In this document: positions 50,101-62,832 of the stretch, piece by piece
Position numbering within the stretch: the stretch's first letter is position 1
Layout: the number at the start of each line of letters is the position of its first letter
The notes under the pieces: generated by a model
What the model saw: the letters and a program-made list of their open reading frames with translations, nothing else
Told to the model about the DNA's origin: nothing
Databases searched by the model: none
Program-made: the position numbers and the translations under genes
NCBI GenBank assembly: GCA_022749755.1
Contig: CM040448.1
Span: 5,206,481 to 5,270,480 of the forward strand
DNA length: 64,000 bases
Source: Azadirachta indica
Lineage: Eukaryota; Streptophyta; Magnoliopsida; Sapindales; Meliaceae
Direction of reading: 5' to 3'

Positions 50101-50820
50101 GTTAGAATTTGGTAAATTTATCTGCAGAGATTAGAATAGACTTCTCAGATGTATTATAAGTAGATGCAACATGGGCAAATTGAGTTTTTTGGATCTTATT
50201 CAGCAATTTTCTACAATCACGTTTCAGATGTCCTAACTTATGACAATAGCAACATACAATCCCTCTTGAGTCTTGTCTTTGAGTATCAGAATTACCATCA
50301 GAATTACTTGATCCCATTCCTCTACTATTTTTGTATTGCGGTTGTCCAGGTTCATATTCATTACTCTGACCAACAAGAGCACTATTAGGCTGAACAGGTG
50401 GGGGAATAGACTAGGGATTCTCTATGTAGAGTACCCTACTGAATGCCACTTGTAAAAAAGAGATCTCAGAACTAGAGAAAATTTGAGATTTAGCAGTGTC
50501 ATTTTTAGACAGAAGACCAACCAAAAAACTCATGAAGGCTATCTTTTCATGTTGAGCTTGTTGAACTTTTACATCTGGGCTAAATAGTAACAAAATATTA
50601 AGCTCCTCATTAGGTTTTTTGAAATCCATGAAGTAGCTCATGAGAGACTGATCTTGTTTTTTAGCACGATAGAAGGCTTTGTATACCTCATACATACGGT
50701 TAATATTCCCTCTCCCGGAGTATACGAAATCTAAATATTCCGCAAAGCTACTGACTGTCAAACTTTGTAGAACCAAGGATCGGTAGGTGATGCTTCTTCG
50801 TGGACGGGCAGTGAGAATAG
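47128..50820 (-). pseudogene. Copia 2 gag-pol remnant
   Basis: Read on the minus strand: gag at 50411-50776, zinc knuckle CCYCHKLGHLKRDC near 50215-50255, protease near 49975-50015 with an intact WVIDSGATDHMT, integrase about 48900-49620 (YFITFVDDYSCMTWLY at 49350-49410), reverse transcriptase about 47740-48540 with an intact YMDD near 47890-47905, and RNase H at 47128-47487 (SVESEYKAIAQ). Several stops and frameshifts separate these pieces, so the polyprotein is broken, but individual catalytic motifs survive better than in element 1. Confidence 0.87.
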
Positions 50821-50918
50821 AAAATTGCTCTAAAGTGGCGACCCAAAAACTCCCATAATTACTGTTTACTTAGGGCAAATAAAAAAACAAAAAATATAGA
50901 CTAGGTTGCTCTGATACC

Positions 50919-51135
50919 ATATAATCAGATAGATGGGGAAAAAAATCTTTACATACTTCATTCACTGTAATAGCACATATATGTATACACATAAGTATAA
51001 GTTCTAACTTATGAAGGATCCTAAAATAGGGAGGAATTCATTCCTATACTCCTCTTATAATCAAGCTATACAAGACTTCTTAATTATATAAGATTTCCTA
51101 ATTATAATATATAAGCTGCAACACAGGCTGTAACA
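50919..51135 (-). repeat. 5' LTR of copia element 2
   Basis: 217 bp, partner of 46705-46937. Its inner end has changed from CA to TA. Confidence 0.87.
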
Positions 51136-52589
51136 GGGCAAAGGTTTTGGTGTTCCTTATGAACAAATGCAGGTGATTTCAATGGAAGTTACTGTTTCAT
51201 ATATAGCCTTCATTGAACATGATTGATGCAAATTATAGTCAACTTCAATTGTCCATTTCAAGAAATATAGATTATAGAGATTTTTACATTTGAGGCATAC
51301 AACAATATGCTAGTTCTTTTGGCGGTTATATTCTGTATTTTTGTTGTGAAATCACATCAATCTTTTGTTGCTCAATTATTGTTTTGCCGTCTTCAAATAC
51401 GTTAGGGACTGTAAATTTACACCAACCTTTAGGTGATTATACTCTGCCATGGCGTGGACATCATATCAACCTTTTTGCTCAGTAATTCTTTGGCATCAAG
51501 CACCTTAAAAATTGTAACGATGACTACATGGTTGGATATTATTATGTTATGAAGCTTATATTACTGTTTGACACCTTAAAACTATATCAAAGATTTCAAT
51601 ATCAATTAATGAATATGTGCTGCCAGGGCATGAATTTCTTATGAAACTATGATGCTTAAAAGTGCGTATTCATTTGAGCATCACTGATTGTATGCTAGTT
51701 ATGCCATGCTATTCTTTTTCATCATATGTATTAAATATCTGTGATGACTTTTCATCGTTTCAAAGAGACTCCATAACTGGGTAATTGAGGCAGATTTCTT
51801 TTCCTTCTTTTGCAACTTCATTTTTTTTTTTTCAATTTATAGACGTGGACAAACAGAACTATTAGATCTTGTAGATGACTTCAATTCTCAATTTCTTTCA
51901 ACTATTTTTTTTTTTTTGACTTCTTTTTCTGTTGTTTAGGAAGATTACAAAAAGCTGGAAATTCTTGCATTTGGAATGGAGAAAACCATTGCTTCTCTGG
52001 AAGCGGAGCTAGCAGTTGCATATAGAGAAAAAGAAGAGGCTGTGTCTAGTGATGAAAATTTGGCTTCAGAGATGGAAGCGCTGTCTGAAAGTTTCAGCAA
52101 ATCAAGTACCGAACTGAATGTATTGCAAGAAGAAATTTCAGGCCTTGTAAGCCTTCTGCTCTCCTTTCCTTTTGTTTTACTGGTTTTACAAATTTTCTGT
52201 TGCTGCTATGTTTGAAATTGGACTGTTGCATTCTTTCGTCTCTAAATGCTTTTATGTCACTCCTTTGTCTCCAGAGACTTAGGTTAGAAGAATCTAAGCT
52301 GAACGAACAGAATATGGAAAGCTCTATTAGAATGTTGCTTGACGAAAAGGAACAGTTAGCAATGGTTGTGTAACTTTCATATGTATTTATGATCTTTTTT
52401 TTTTCATCTAGCATTATTCATTTGATTTTACGTTGTGCTTTGTAGCAACTTACAAGTACTCTATTGGAAATGGAGGAGGAAAAGGAAATATGGTCTGCAA
52501 AGGAGAAAGCTTCTATTGAGGCCATAGAAGAGAAAACAAAATTATATAATGCAGAGATTACGTCTTTATCAAAAGGAATGTTGGAGGTA

Positions 52590-53670
52590 GGATTCAAAAA
52601 TTCTTAAGAGATCTCTAAATGTTTACCTGGACAACCAAGAAAGGTACCAAGTCATTTCCACATGCATGGTCTTCCATGAGGCCATTCAGTTGTTTGAAAT
52701 TCTGTTTCTCCACCCAAAGTCTGTTTTTGCAGAGTTTCTGCAGCTTATATTTCATCATAAATAATGGATTTCAAGCAAAACTGTGAACTGAAGAGAAATA
52801 AGATATGCAAACGTGGAGACATTGTTCCATTCCTAGAACGCGACTTTAAGTTCTATTTCTACTCTCAATGAATTATCTTCTTACCATTGTTCTTTTGCCG
52901 CTAAAATTTTATCTTGCTGAAAAGGAGATTCTTTATCTTTATGGCCCTTTAATATAAGCAGCCAATTAATCCTAACCTTTCATTGAAATTAGTGTCCTAA
53001 TGTGTTATGATAAAATTACCAATGTTGTGATATTTTATGAGGTACACCAGTATAAATGAACTTTCTCTATCATATGATAATTTTTTTGATACAGTCAAGC
53101 TACTATTAGCATGGGAAAGAAGGTGGATATTGGAATCCATTGATCTTTTTGGATGAATAATATTTCTATAAGAGAACTGTTTCACATGTTTTATTTAAAA
53201 TTCTGTCCCCGCAAGATGAGTTTTTAACCAAAAAAAATCTTTGTAGGAGTTCAATTAATCTATCAACATTTTATTCGTAGAAGTGTCTAGCATGCATTAA
53301 TGCACAGAAACTCACACTTATATGATGCATCATTAAATCTAGCATCTATAATAAGCTGTTGATTCACGTTGCATGCAAGCATGAACTTAAGTTGTGTAAA
53401 TTCTAGATACGCTGCTGCCATGACAGTGGCTCAAGAATCCCAAACTTGTAAACTTGAAGGCAATTAGATGTCAATACGTTGCAAGCTTAATACTTTGGTT
53501 ATCATTCTTAAAGGCTCTTCCACATAGTTGAAAAACCTGTATCTAGTAAGTAGAAATCGAGATCTGAGGACAAAAGTTAGAAAATAACAAAAAAGGAAAG
53601 GAAAGAAAGGTTGAATAGCACAACCTTTATAATTAGTGAGTAGTGACTTCTTTGAGTGCATGATTTTCGT
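52590..53670 (+). other. Kinesin remnant, intron
   Basis: Intron-like sequence between the exon ending at 52587 and the one starting near 53678. No element or gene is recognised. Confidence 0.55.
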
Positions 53671-53774
53671 TCTTAAGGTGAGGAATGAATTGGAGTCCTG
53701 CAGAGAAGAATGCAAATCCCTCAGGCAAAAATTGGCATCTTGTGAGGAAGAAGCCAAATTGGAGAGAAAATGCA

Positions 53775-54850
53775 GGTTTGTTTTAGTGTTTCTTTCTATC
53801 AGCTATCTTTTCATGTATTTGATTTCCTTGCAATTACAGCTGGCTTAAATTATATTTTAATGATTTATCTTCTCATAAATTACTTCTACTTCAGTGGCTG
53901 CCTTGGGATACCTACTGATATATGATACCAGCTTATAACATTACGGCTTCTAGATGAGTAGTCAATATCAACCCCTCCCACATGCATGTCGAGGGTGAAA
54001 GGGTCTATTATAAATGTTAGCTTATTACAAATGCATCATATTAAACTAGTTATTTCTTTACACGTTCCACTCAATCATCTAATATGTCCACAAGATGGAT
54101 ATTGCCTCATGGGGAAAGGGTGAGATCTGTTGTAGATTGGTGCAGGGCCAGTGTTGACGACCATTGCAATAGCTGGAGATGTGGCAGTTGCATGATGATA
54201 AATTTCTAGTGAAATCAAGAATTTTAGTTTCTTTTTCTAGATTGGATGCTGATAAATTTCTGGTAAAATTGAGAATGACATTGTTTAAAACCTAAAATTC
54301 ATCTATATGCGACGATATATGAGGTGCGCAAAACTACCAACAAAAAGTTGGAACTATGAACATCTCCAAGAAATTCTATATTCATTCTTTTCAGCACTTG
54401 GTCAGAAAACTGCTCTGGTTGGAGATAAAGAGACAGTAGGCCTCTATTACCCAAGAAATTCTAAAATCATTGATGTGCTTGCCTCAAAAGCTTTAACAAG
54501 TCAAAGATGATTTGTATTTTTCGTTTAGTTAGGTTCTTATGGTGCCCCATTTCCCATTCATCACTATACTTCTGAGATGTATTATTCATTTTGTTTGTCA
54601 GTGTTATCTCCTTTGCTCTTCATAAAATTCATTTTCCTAAATGTTCAACTATTGAAAGGCACATTCATGCTGACAGAAGAAACTGTATCTATTCCAGTGC
54701 ATGTTGGTGATCACCATCTGGTAGTAGAGAATAATTAATTTTACTTGGGAATAATACATCTGGCTATTAGCATATGCTGAATTTTATTAGTAATTCTAGT
54801 TTTTATATTATGGCTGTAAACATGTCAATATATATATTATTTTGTACTGC
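53775..54850 (+). other. Kinesin remnant, intron
   Basis: Between the exon remnant ending KLERKC (53773) and the one starting MEKSSKIDQL (54853). A 67-codon open stretch at 54307-54510 is not recognisable as any family. Confidence 0.55.
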
Positions 54851-55751
54851 AGTATGGAGAAGTCTTCCAAGATTGATCAACTGAGAAATGACCTAAATGT
54901 AGCTGAAGTTGAGAGTTATCGATCCCAAGAAGTAAGTTTTATTAGTTTATCTTGAGCTAACTGTTAGAGCATACATACTAGGTTAAACATCTGGGTCAAA
55001 CAGTAATTAACATGGTTTCACAGGTAATTTGACCCAGCTACCTGTGTTCTGTTCCCCGCCGTGATTTGCTTTTGTACTTTTTTGTCTTCTTTTGTATCTG
55101 TTTCAGCACTTTTTTTCTCTATCTCTGATTGAGGTGGTTCACATGACATGCCCATTTGGTATGGTCTTCCACATGACGGTGCCTGTCAATGCTTAATATT
55201 ATCGTATGCATTCTTACTCCCTTAAACTTTTGAGTCAAGCAGTAACTTAACTATAATTAGAATGCATTCATTGTTTATTTCTTTCCCCTTCAGGTGTTGA
55301 AGTCGAATTTAGAGAAGCTCTCTTTGGAACTTCACTGTGCTCACAAGAAAGTGGATACACTTCAGAAGGAGATAATTTGTCTCAGCAAAGAACGAGAAGA
55401 TTTGCTTGTTCAAATAAGGAAGTCGGAAAAGGAATCAGGCCAGTCAAATGACTTAAAGGTTTCTGCATTCGTATGCTTTGTAGCTGAATTAACATTTGTA
55501 GAAAAGAACTGAGATTGATCATCGCTTGGACATATGAACTAGTTTTATTTGGTCCTTAGGAATGGGCATCATCTTTATGCTAATTTGCAAGTATTTTAGA
55601 TTCATATAACGTCTGTGTGATTAATCACATGTTTCCATTGACAGAATGTTACAAACCAGCTCCTCATTGTAACAAAAGGGAAACGATAAATTGATGACCC
55701 AGTTAGAAGAGCAGTAGAGAGATGTAGTTGAATTGGAAGATCTCCGAGAAA

Positions 55752-55831
55752 ATTGCAGTGATGCAGTAAGTTGACCTGAGCCATTTTTTTTATTGCAATG
55801 ATGCAGTAAGTTGACCTGAGCCTTTTTTTTT
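55752..55831 (+). repeat. 40-bp tandem duplication over a kinesin splice donor
   Basis: ATTGCAGTGATGCAGTAAG followed by TTGACCTGAGCC at 55752 recurs almost exactly at 55792. The repeat duplicates the 3' end of an exon remnant and its donor site (CAG/GTAAG-like CAGTAAG). Confidence 0.75.
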
Positions 55832-56446
55832 TTTTTTTATATCTCTTATTGGCCAATTGTGTGAGGTCCATCTGATCTATGACAAGACATTTACGACCAG
55901 ATATCGGAGGCCATGGTTAAAATTGGGGAACTGACTTGGACAGTTTCCGACATGGAAATCGGAAAGCACACTGTAAGTCTATGCACTTGTGTTATAGGAT
56001 GCATGCTGATGACATGATAGTATTTCCATTGTTGATAATACCATGAATTGTGATTTTGAACGGTTCAGTTGTCATAGAAAGTGCCGTAAGGACCCTTAAT
56101 ATAACCAATCAATTAAATTTGTTCATTTTTCATTTTTTTAGTGCAACTTGAATCATGCTAGGCTTGAAATGCATTCATATCATAGTCATTTGTTATTACT
56201 TTTCCTTCTTTTAAGCAGAAAGAAGTCAAGAACAATAAGGAAAAAGCCAAGCTTCGGATGAGGCTACGAGGGACGCAAGCATTGTTAGATGCCTTCCGTT
56301 ACAGATACAAACAAATGGTTAATGAATCTGATATCATGAACAAGGAATTTGAGGAGGCATCCGCAAACCTCAAGGATTGGTTGGCTTCGAAAGGAATTGA
56401 GGTTCTCAACCTCAAGAAGCAACTTGCTGCAGCGATGGGGCGATGA

Positions 56447-57852
56447 ATGCTAACTTCAGTCCCTCATAGATTCCAAAATGATTCTTGTGTACTTTAGACA
56501 TTGTAAATTAGAATCTAGCATAAGTACTTACATTAATGTATCTTTCAATGTAGATTAGCTATGTATCTTCCCCAGGAGTTTCTGATTTGCTTATCAGGCA
56601 GGAAGGATTTCATGTATTATGGCGTACATAGCCCCCACGAAAATGAGAACAAGTAAACGATATCTGCGATGCAATGGATGTGCTGTTCGTTGTCTGTTTT
56701 TTCTGTTTATACAATGATACATAATGCTTCATGCTAAGAAATAGTCAAGATTTGATTTCCTCAGAATCTGTAAAACTAGAGCTTTACTAAGCGTTTGTAT
56801 GGTACAGTATTTTAAGTAAAATTTCTATGAATAAAGTTTTTTAAAAATTTTATTAATTATTTAATTGCTGTGAATAATTTTCTAGAAAAAAATTGTAATA
56901 ATTATTTTAATAAACATAAAAATAAAGGTCATTTTGGTATAACTTTTTAAGTAGAGCTTTTTAAGTAGGGTTTTTTAAAGTAGAGTTTTTATCAGTAGAA
57001 TTTTTATGAGTAGAGTTTTTAATAAAAATGGATTAATCGTTTGGTTGTCACAAATGACTTTTGAAAAAAATTTGAGTAATTACTTTAATAAACAGATTTT
57101 TAATGTTTTATTTTAAAAAAATTACGTAGCATTTTTAAAATAAAGTAAGAGTATTTTATACAATTTTACTTTTAAAAAGTTGGGAAAGCTGTATTGCCAA
57201 AAACCCAAATTTTGAGTTTCTTCCAATAGAAGGAAAACAGTTTTTTTAATTTCCAAAAGCTCTTTTTTATTGTCAACCAAAAGATTTTAAAAAATTTGAA
57301 AAGAGTTTTTTGTCTAATGAAAAAGCCAAACCAAACAGGCACTAAATATATTTTCAATAATTTAACTTTTAACAAAAAAGCACGAAAGTCTCAACTCAGA
57401 AAACTAAAATTGGGTTTCTTAGAATTACTTTTTAATCTTAAAAATTATTTCTTAGTGACAATCAAATGGATAAGAAAATTAAAAAATATTTGCTATATTA
57501 GAAAGAAAGTTTTGGCCAATACAAAATTCATGCTAAACAAGCACTAAAAATTACTATTATTATGTTTACTGTCTTTTGGGTGGGTTGCAAACTTTTTTTT
57601 ATCACATTTAATGTATTAAGAGATGGCAAAATGAACTTAAATTTGGTTTTTTCTTGGCCAAAACAACCAACAATCCTTCTTGGTGTATAATTATGAAAGC
57701 TTGAAGGTGAAAACATCCAAAGAAGCTCATACATTATGAAATATCAACTGCAGTCCGACAACAAACATTAAAAAGGCTTTCATGCCTACAATTCACGATT
57801 ATCATCTTTCTCATTGTTGTACACTTATGGCTTCTTATATAGCTTTACAATA
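56447..57852. other. Spacer after the kinesin remnant, with a foldback-like AT-rich repeat
   Basis: Holds the kinesin 3' flank to about 56780. Then comes AT-rich DNA beginning AGCGTTTGTATGGT at about 56790 whose reverse-complement-like ends occur at about 57330-57345 (AACCAAACAGGCACTA) and again near 57530-57545 (TAAACAAGCACTA), a usual MITE-type end pattern. A degenerate array of about five AGTAGAGTTTTT units lies at about 56948-57025. No gene is seen. Confidence 0.5.
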
Positions 57853-58389
57853 TGTTGGTTATTTGAATGAATTGTAAAGAAAAATTAAAAACAAGAATAG
57901 AACATTTGTTCAGTTGCTATTGCAGAGCTCAATATTTTGCAAAATTTTTTATTTCTGTGTTCTGTTTTGTTGTGTTCTAAGATTTTCACTTATATTGTCA
58001 TATAAATAACAACTAGACGTGCTAGAAAATCAAACCTAAAGAATTCTAAACATACTTCTTAAAAACAAAAACTTTGACTTTAAATACAAATTATTGTATG
58101 AGAATTTTGAAAGTTTTATGCAAACATTTCATATTGACTTTCCATCTGAATATCCTTTAAATATTTGACTATAACTTTCTCTAAAAAAATCCAAATTGAA
58201 TACCATCAAATTTGATAGAAATTTGACATTTTGATCTTTCTAACGTTGCCAACCACGCTTAGAAATGATAGCTTAATCAATACAGTTTAAGTTTTAAAAA
58301 TTATCCTCTGATAGTGTTTATGACCTGCAAATGTTGAAAAATATATTGTTTGACAGCTCACAAGTGTGGAAAATGCATTAATTCCAACA
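57853..58389 (-). repeat. 3' LTR of copia element 3
   Basis: 537 bp, partner of 62310-62832; differs from it by scattered substitutions and small indels. Confidence 0.9.
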
Positions 58390-58396
58390 TTCCCTC

Positions 58397-61300
58397 TTAA
58401 TGTATTTTCTTCACAACTCCAATGAGTTCTCTAAGATAACAAAATCTTTCTCTTGAAAAAACTTTATTAAGAATGTCAGCAAGCTGCTCCTCGATTCTAT
58501 AATATTCAAGCTGAATTTCTCCCTTCTCAATAATTTCTTTGATGAAATGATATTCGATTGCTATATGTTTTGTACGGTCATGACTAACTGGATTTTTTGC
58601 AATGGCAATGGCTGATTTATTGTCATAGAACAATAAAGTTCCTTTGCCTTGCTTTTCTCCAAGATCTTCAAAAATTTTTCGAAACCATATGCATTGAGAT
58701 GTAGCTTTTGCAATAGCAACATATTCTGCTTCAACAGTTGATTGTGCCACAACTTTTTGCTTCTTTAAAATCCATGAACATGTTCTTGAGCCAAGAGAAA
58801 AAATATAACCTTAAGTGCTCTTTATGTCATCTTGACAACTAGCCTAATTGCTGTCACAATATCCAACTAAACTTGAGTTTTTAGTTGCCTTGTATAGAAT
58901 GCCATAATCAAGTGTACCCTGCAAGTATCTTAAGACTCGTTTTGTTGTGCCATAATAGATCTAACTTGGTGACAGCAATTATGAAATGAGACTTTTATAC
59001 TTTACAGCATCTGCCTTTTTAGTGCCATCTTCTTTTTTCAACTTCTCATTTGCAATTAATGGAACTACAACAGATTTACAACCTAACAAATTGAATTTCT
59101 TTTAAATATTCTCTGCATATTTTCTTTAAGAAATAAAAATCCCATTTTTGGTTTGAGATATTTCAATCCCAAGAAAATAATGCAAGAGACCTAAATCACT
59201 CATCTTATAAGTTTTCATCATATCCTTCTTGAATTCCTTTGTCATGTTTTCATCATTGCTAGTAAAAATCAAATCATCAACATGCAAAGAAAAAACAAGA
59301 ATATGATTCTTTTTCTTTAAAATGTAAAGAATTGGCTTATTTTGGCTTCTTTGAAAACCTCTTATGAGAAAATACTTATCAATTTCAGCATACCATGTTC
59401 GTGGTACTTGCTTTATCTTATAAAGAGCCTTTCTTAACCTATAAACTTTGCTTTCTTTTCCCTTCATGAGGAAACTTTCAAGCTGATTAACATAAACTTC
59501 TTCTTCTAACACTCTATTTAAGAAAGGTGATTTAACATCTAGTTGATAAAGATTCTATCTCTTTTGAGCAGCAAAAGCGATCAAGGTTCTTATAGTTTCT
59601 AATCTTGCAACAAATGCAAAGGTTTTGTAGAAATCAATATTTAGCTTTTGAGTGAATCCTCTGGCTACAAGCCTTGCTTTATACTTTTGAATGCTCCCAT
59701 CTTGATTGAATTTTGTTTTGAGTATCCATTTGACTCCAATAACTTCTCAGTCTTTCAATCGATCTACAAGCTCTCATGTTTGATTTTTCTCAATCATGCT
59801 AATTTCTTCTTTCATTGCTTTGATCGAAACTTCTTGTTTTTCAGCTTCTTCAAAGTTTTCTGGTTCAATGTCAAAAAAATTGCATGACTCATATATATCA
59901 CTCAACATTCGAATTCTTCTTGGAAGAGATTTTGGAGCAGACAAATTTGTGCTTGAATTGGAGCTAAAGAGTCTGCGGTGGAGTTGAATTTTGCTACAAA
60001 TTCTGAATTTTTTGTTGTTCATGAAAAACAACATGACGTAGCTCTTGTTCTTTATTTTCATTCAAATCCCAAGTAACTTTTTCATTGAAAATAACATTTC
60101 TACTCACGATTAACTTCTTTGTTTCAACATTATACAACAGATATCCTTTTATGTTAAAGCTATATCCCACAAAAATACATTTTTGACTTCTTTCATCAAA
60201 CTTGGTTCTTTTTTCAATAGGAATATGAACATAACAAATGCTCCCAAAAACCTTAAAATGCCTTACTGATGGCTTAATTCCACTCCAAGCTTCAAATGGA
60301 GTCATATTCTTCACAGCTTTGGTTGGACATCGATTAAGAATATACACAATTACATGAACAGCCTCTGCCCAAAAACTTTTAAGCAAATTTTTCTTACTTA
60401 GCATTGTTGTAGCCATTTCAACAACGCTTCTATTTTTCCTTTCTGCGATACCATTCTGTTGAGGACTATAACCAGCAGTGATTGCTTCCAAATGCCTTCA
60501 TTTTCGCAATAATTTTCAAATTTTACTAAGATATATTCACCCTCACGATCACTTCAAATGGTTTTGATGGTGTAGCCACTTTATTTCTCCATAAATGCTT
60601 TAAATTTTCTAAACACCATAAATGTTTCTGATTTCTCCTTTAAAAAATAAACCCAAGCCATCTGAGAATAATCATTAATGAATAAAAGGAAATACTTGTG
60701 TTGATTTAATGATGAAGTTCGTATTGGACTGCATATATCGATGTGAATAAGCTCTAATAGCACTTTTGCTCTCCACAAACTTTGTCTAGGAAATGAAGAG
60801 CGATGTTGTTTTCCTATAATGCATCATTCAATGGTTCTTCGGATTTTTCAATTTCTGGTAGCCCTTCACCATAACTTTCTGCTTAAACAACTTTAAGCCT
60901 TCAAAGTTTAGATGACAAAACCTTTTATGCCATAGTTGAGTATCTTTAAGAACCTCTCCTTTCATTGCAATAATTGAATTACAATGAAGATTGATGGAAA
61001 ATTTTCTATTCTTCTCCTATTTTAACATAAGCAATCACCAAACTCTTCTTTTTTCTATCATAAATAGTGTAGCCGCCTTCTTTCAAAATGAAGACAATAG
61101 CCATTTTCAACAAACTGTCCCAAACTAAGTAAATTTTTATTCAAATCTAGTACAAATAGCACATCATTGACGTATTTCATTCCTTTTTTAGTTTGGACAA
61201 CAATTTTTCTCTTTCCTTTTGATTGCACAATAGCCCCATTTCCTAGTTTCACTTTAGGAAAAACCATTAAGTCAACATCAAGAAAGATTTGTTCATTTCT

Positions 61301-62290
61301 TAACATGTGATTGCCATCATCTTCGTTCTCCTTCTTAAATGAACTAGCTTGATTCGATGCTTTATATCTGCACACTTTTTCTGTGTGCCCAAACTTCTCA
61401 CAACAATAGCATTGAGGCTTCGCACGATGCAAACAACTTGAAGTAGCATGGTTCTGCTTCTTGCAAATCTTGCATGGAAGTTTATTGTCATAAGCTACTT
61501 CTTTGTCTTCTTTTTTCCACTTGTTTTGCTCCTTCATTTTCTGCTCCTTTTTTGATGACTTATGTGGTTTAGTGGTCATCTTTGATTAAAAAGCACTCTC
61601 AATGGATTGTTCACCACGTTTTAATCTCCTTTACTCATGAGACTTTAAAGATCCCATCAATTTTTCAGCTGACAAAGTGTTGAGATCCTTAAATTCTTCT
61701 ATCACAGTAACAATATGATCAAACTTTTTAGAAATGCTATTTAGAATCTTCACGATGACTTTTTCTTCAAGAACATTATCACCAAGAGATCTTAAATGAT
61801 TAACAATGTTAATTACTCTGAAAAAATAGTCTCGAACCAATTCAGATTCTTGCATTCTCAAATTTTCAAACTCCCTTCAAAAAGATTGAAATTTGACTGT
61901 TCTTGCTTGGTTATCTCATTGAAATTCTTATTTAAGAATTCTTGAAGCTTGGTTTATTGTAGTAGGTCTCATAATTCTGGGAAAAATGGCTGCAGTAACT
62001 CCATTCTGAAGTTTTGAAAGAGCTCTTGCATCAGTCATCTTAAGGCTTCGAGTTTCTCTTGTTGTGCTTATGTAAAATTATCGTCATCTTCTGGTACTTC
62101 AAAACCTTTGATAACAACATTCCATAGCCCCTCAGATATAAGCAAAGTCCTTATTTTCACTTTCCAAAAATCGTAATTTTCTCCTTCCAATATTGGAAGA
62201 ACAGAAAGTAAAAATAATACACTCTCTCCTTTTTATAAAGATATTTTGATGTCTAGAGGATGAAAAACACCCAAAACTTGATCTTAATGA
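58397..62290 (-). pseudogene. Copia 3 gag-pol remnant
   Basis: Minus strand, in order: gag UBN2 core at 61631-61861, zinc knuckle region at about 61370-61480 (CKICKKQNHATSSC and CYCCEKFGHTEKVC), protease/pre-integrase at 61058-61300, integrase at about 59994-60780 (SPQQNGIAERKNRSVVEMA), reverse transcriptase with an intact HVDD at 59126-59512, and RNase H at 58397-58750 (STVEAEYVAIAKA, DRTKHIAIEYHFIKE). Stops interrupt it. The stretch where the DSG protease active site is expected reads EDDGNHML, so the catalytic motif appears deleted or altered. Its gag resembles that of element 1 more than that of element 2. Confidence 0.88.
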
Positions 62291-62309
62291 CCTGCTCTGA
62301 TACCACTTT

Positions 62310-62832
62310 TGTTGCTTATTTGAATGAATTGTAAAAAAAAAAAATTAAAAACGAGAACAAAATATTTGTTGAATTGCTACTGCAAAGCTTAATATTTTAC
62401 AGAATTTTTTATTTTTGTGTTTTGTTTTGTTCTCTTTCAAATATTGGAAGAACAAAACATGTGTTCTAAGATTTTCAAACCTAGAGAATTCTAAACATAC
62501 TTCTTAGAGACAAAAATTTTGACTCTAAATACAAACAATTGTATGAGAATTTTGACAGTTTTATACATACATTTCATATTGACTTTCTATCTGAACATCT
62601 TTTAAATATTTGACTATAATTTTCTCTAAAGAAATTCAAATTGAATGCTGTAAAATTTGCTAGAAAGTTGACATCTTGATCTTTCTAACAGTACCAACCA
62701 TGCAGAAATGATATCTTAATCAATACAGTTTAAGTTTTAAAAATTATCGTTTAACAATGTTCATGACCTGCAAATGTTAAAAAGTATATTGTTTGACAGC
62801 TCATAAATGTGAAAAATGCATTAATTTCAACA
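62310..62832 (-). repeat. 5' LTR of copia element 3
   Basis: 523 bp, adjoining the primer-binding site at about 62292-62306. Confidence 0.9.

Larger units (their letters stand above)
46705..51135 (-). mobile_element. Ty1-copia LTR retrotransposon 2, inserted in a kinesin exon in reverse
   Basis: About 4.4 kb on the minus strand, with short LTRs at 46705-46937 (3') and 50919-51135 (5'). Read on the minus strand they start TGTTACAGCCTGTGTT and end TCTGATTACA (3' copy) or TCTGATTATA (5' copy). The primer-binding site TGGTATCAGAGCAACC follows the 5' LTR at about 50903-50918. The flanks are GGGAA (46700-46704) and GGGCA (51136-51140), a 5-bp target duplication with one mismatch. Removing the element and one flank copy rejoins the kinesin frame (FDLKRGKGFGVPYEQMQ). 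Confidence 0.92.
30785..56446 (+). pseudogene. Broken kinesin-7 (CENP-E-like) gene, about 30 exon remnants over 25.7 kb
   Basis: Intact relatives are microtubule plus-end motors with an N-terminal motor domain and a long coiled coil. The start (MERIQVTVRSRPLSPEDAKT), [70 protein letters not shown] and ADETKSSLQFASRALRVTN are clear motor pieces. Coiled-coil pieces follow at 34071-37250, 42421-42510, 43363-43760, 46114-46700, 51940-52587, 53678-53773, 54853-54931, 55294-55458 and 56219-56446, ending LNLKKQLAAAMGR. In-frame stops occur at 30872, 31182 (in the P-loop, reading GQTNN-stop-KTH), 32436, 46584 and 55715. A one-base loss sits near 32980. The expected segments after SHRH-GETNMN and before GAEGVRL (including switch II DLAGSE) are missing. 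Two copia elements interrupt exons. No motor could be made. Confidence 0.9.
57853..62832 (-). mobile_element. Ty1-copia LTR retrotransposon 3, with perfect 5-bp target duplication
   Basis: About 5.0 kb on the minus strand. LTRs at 57853-58389 (537 bp) and 62310-62832 (523 bp) both begin on the plus strand TGTTG-TTATTTGAATGAATTG and end in TCAACA/CCAACA. The primer-binding site TGGTATCAGAGCAGG lies at about 62292-62306 next to the 5' LTR. The target duplication CAATA is perfect (57848-57852 and 62833-62837). It sits between the 3' ends of the kinesin remnant and the NEP1-like gene. Confidence 0.94.

Noticed and set aside
54307..54510. 67-codon open frame in a kinesin intron
   Set aside because: No family is recognisable, and it lies between two good exon remnants; treated as chance.
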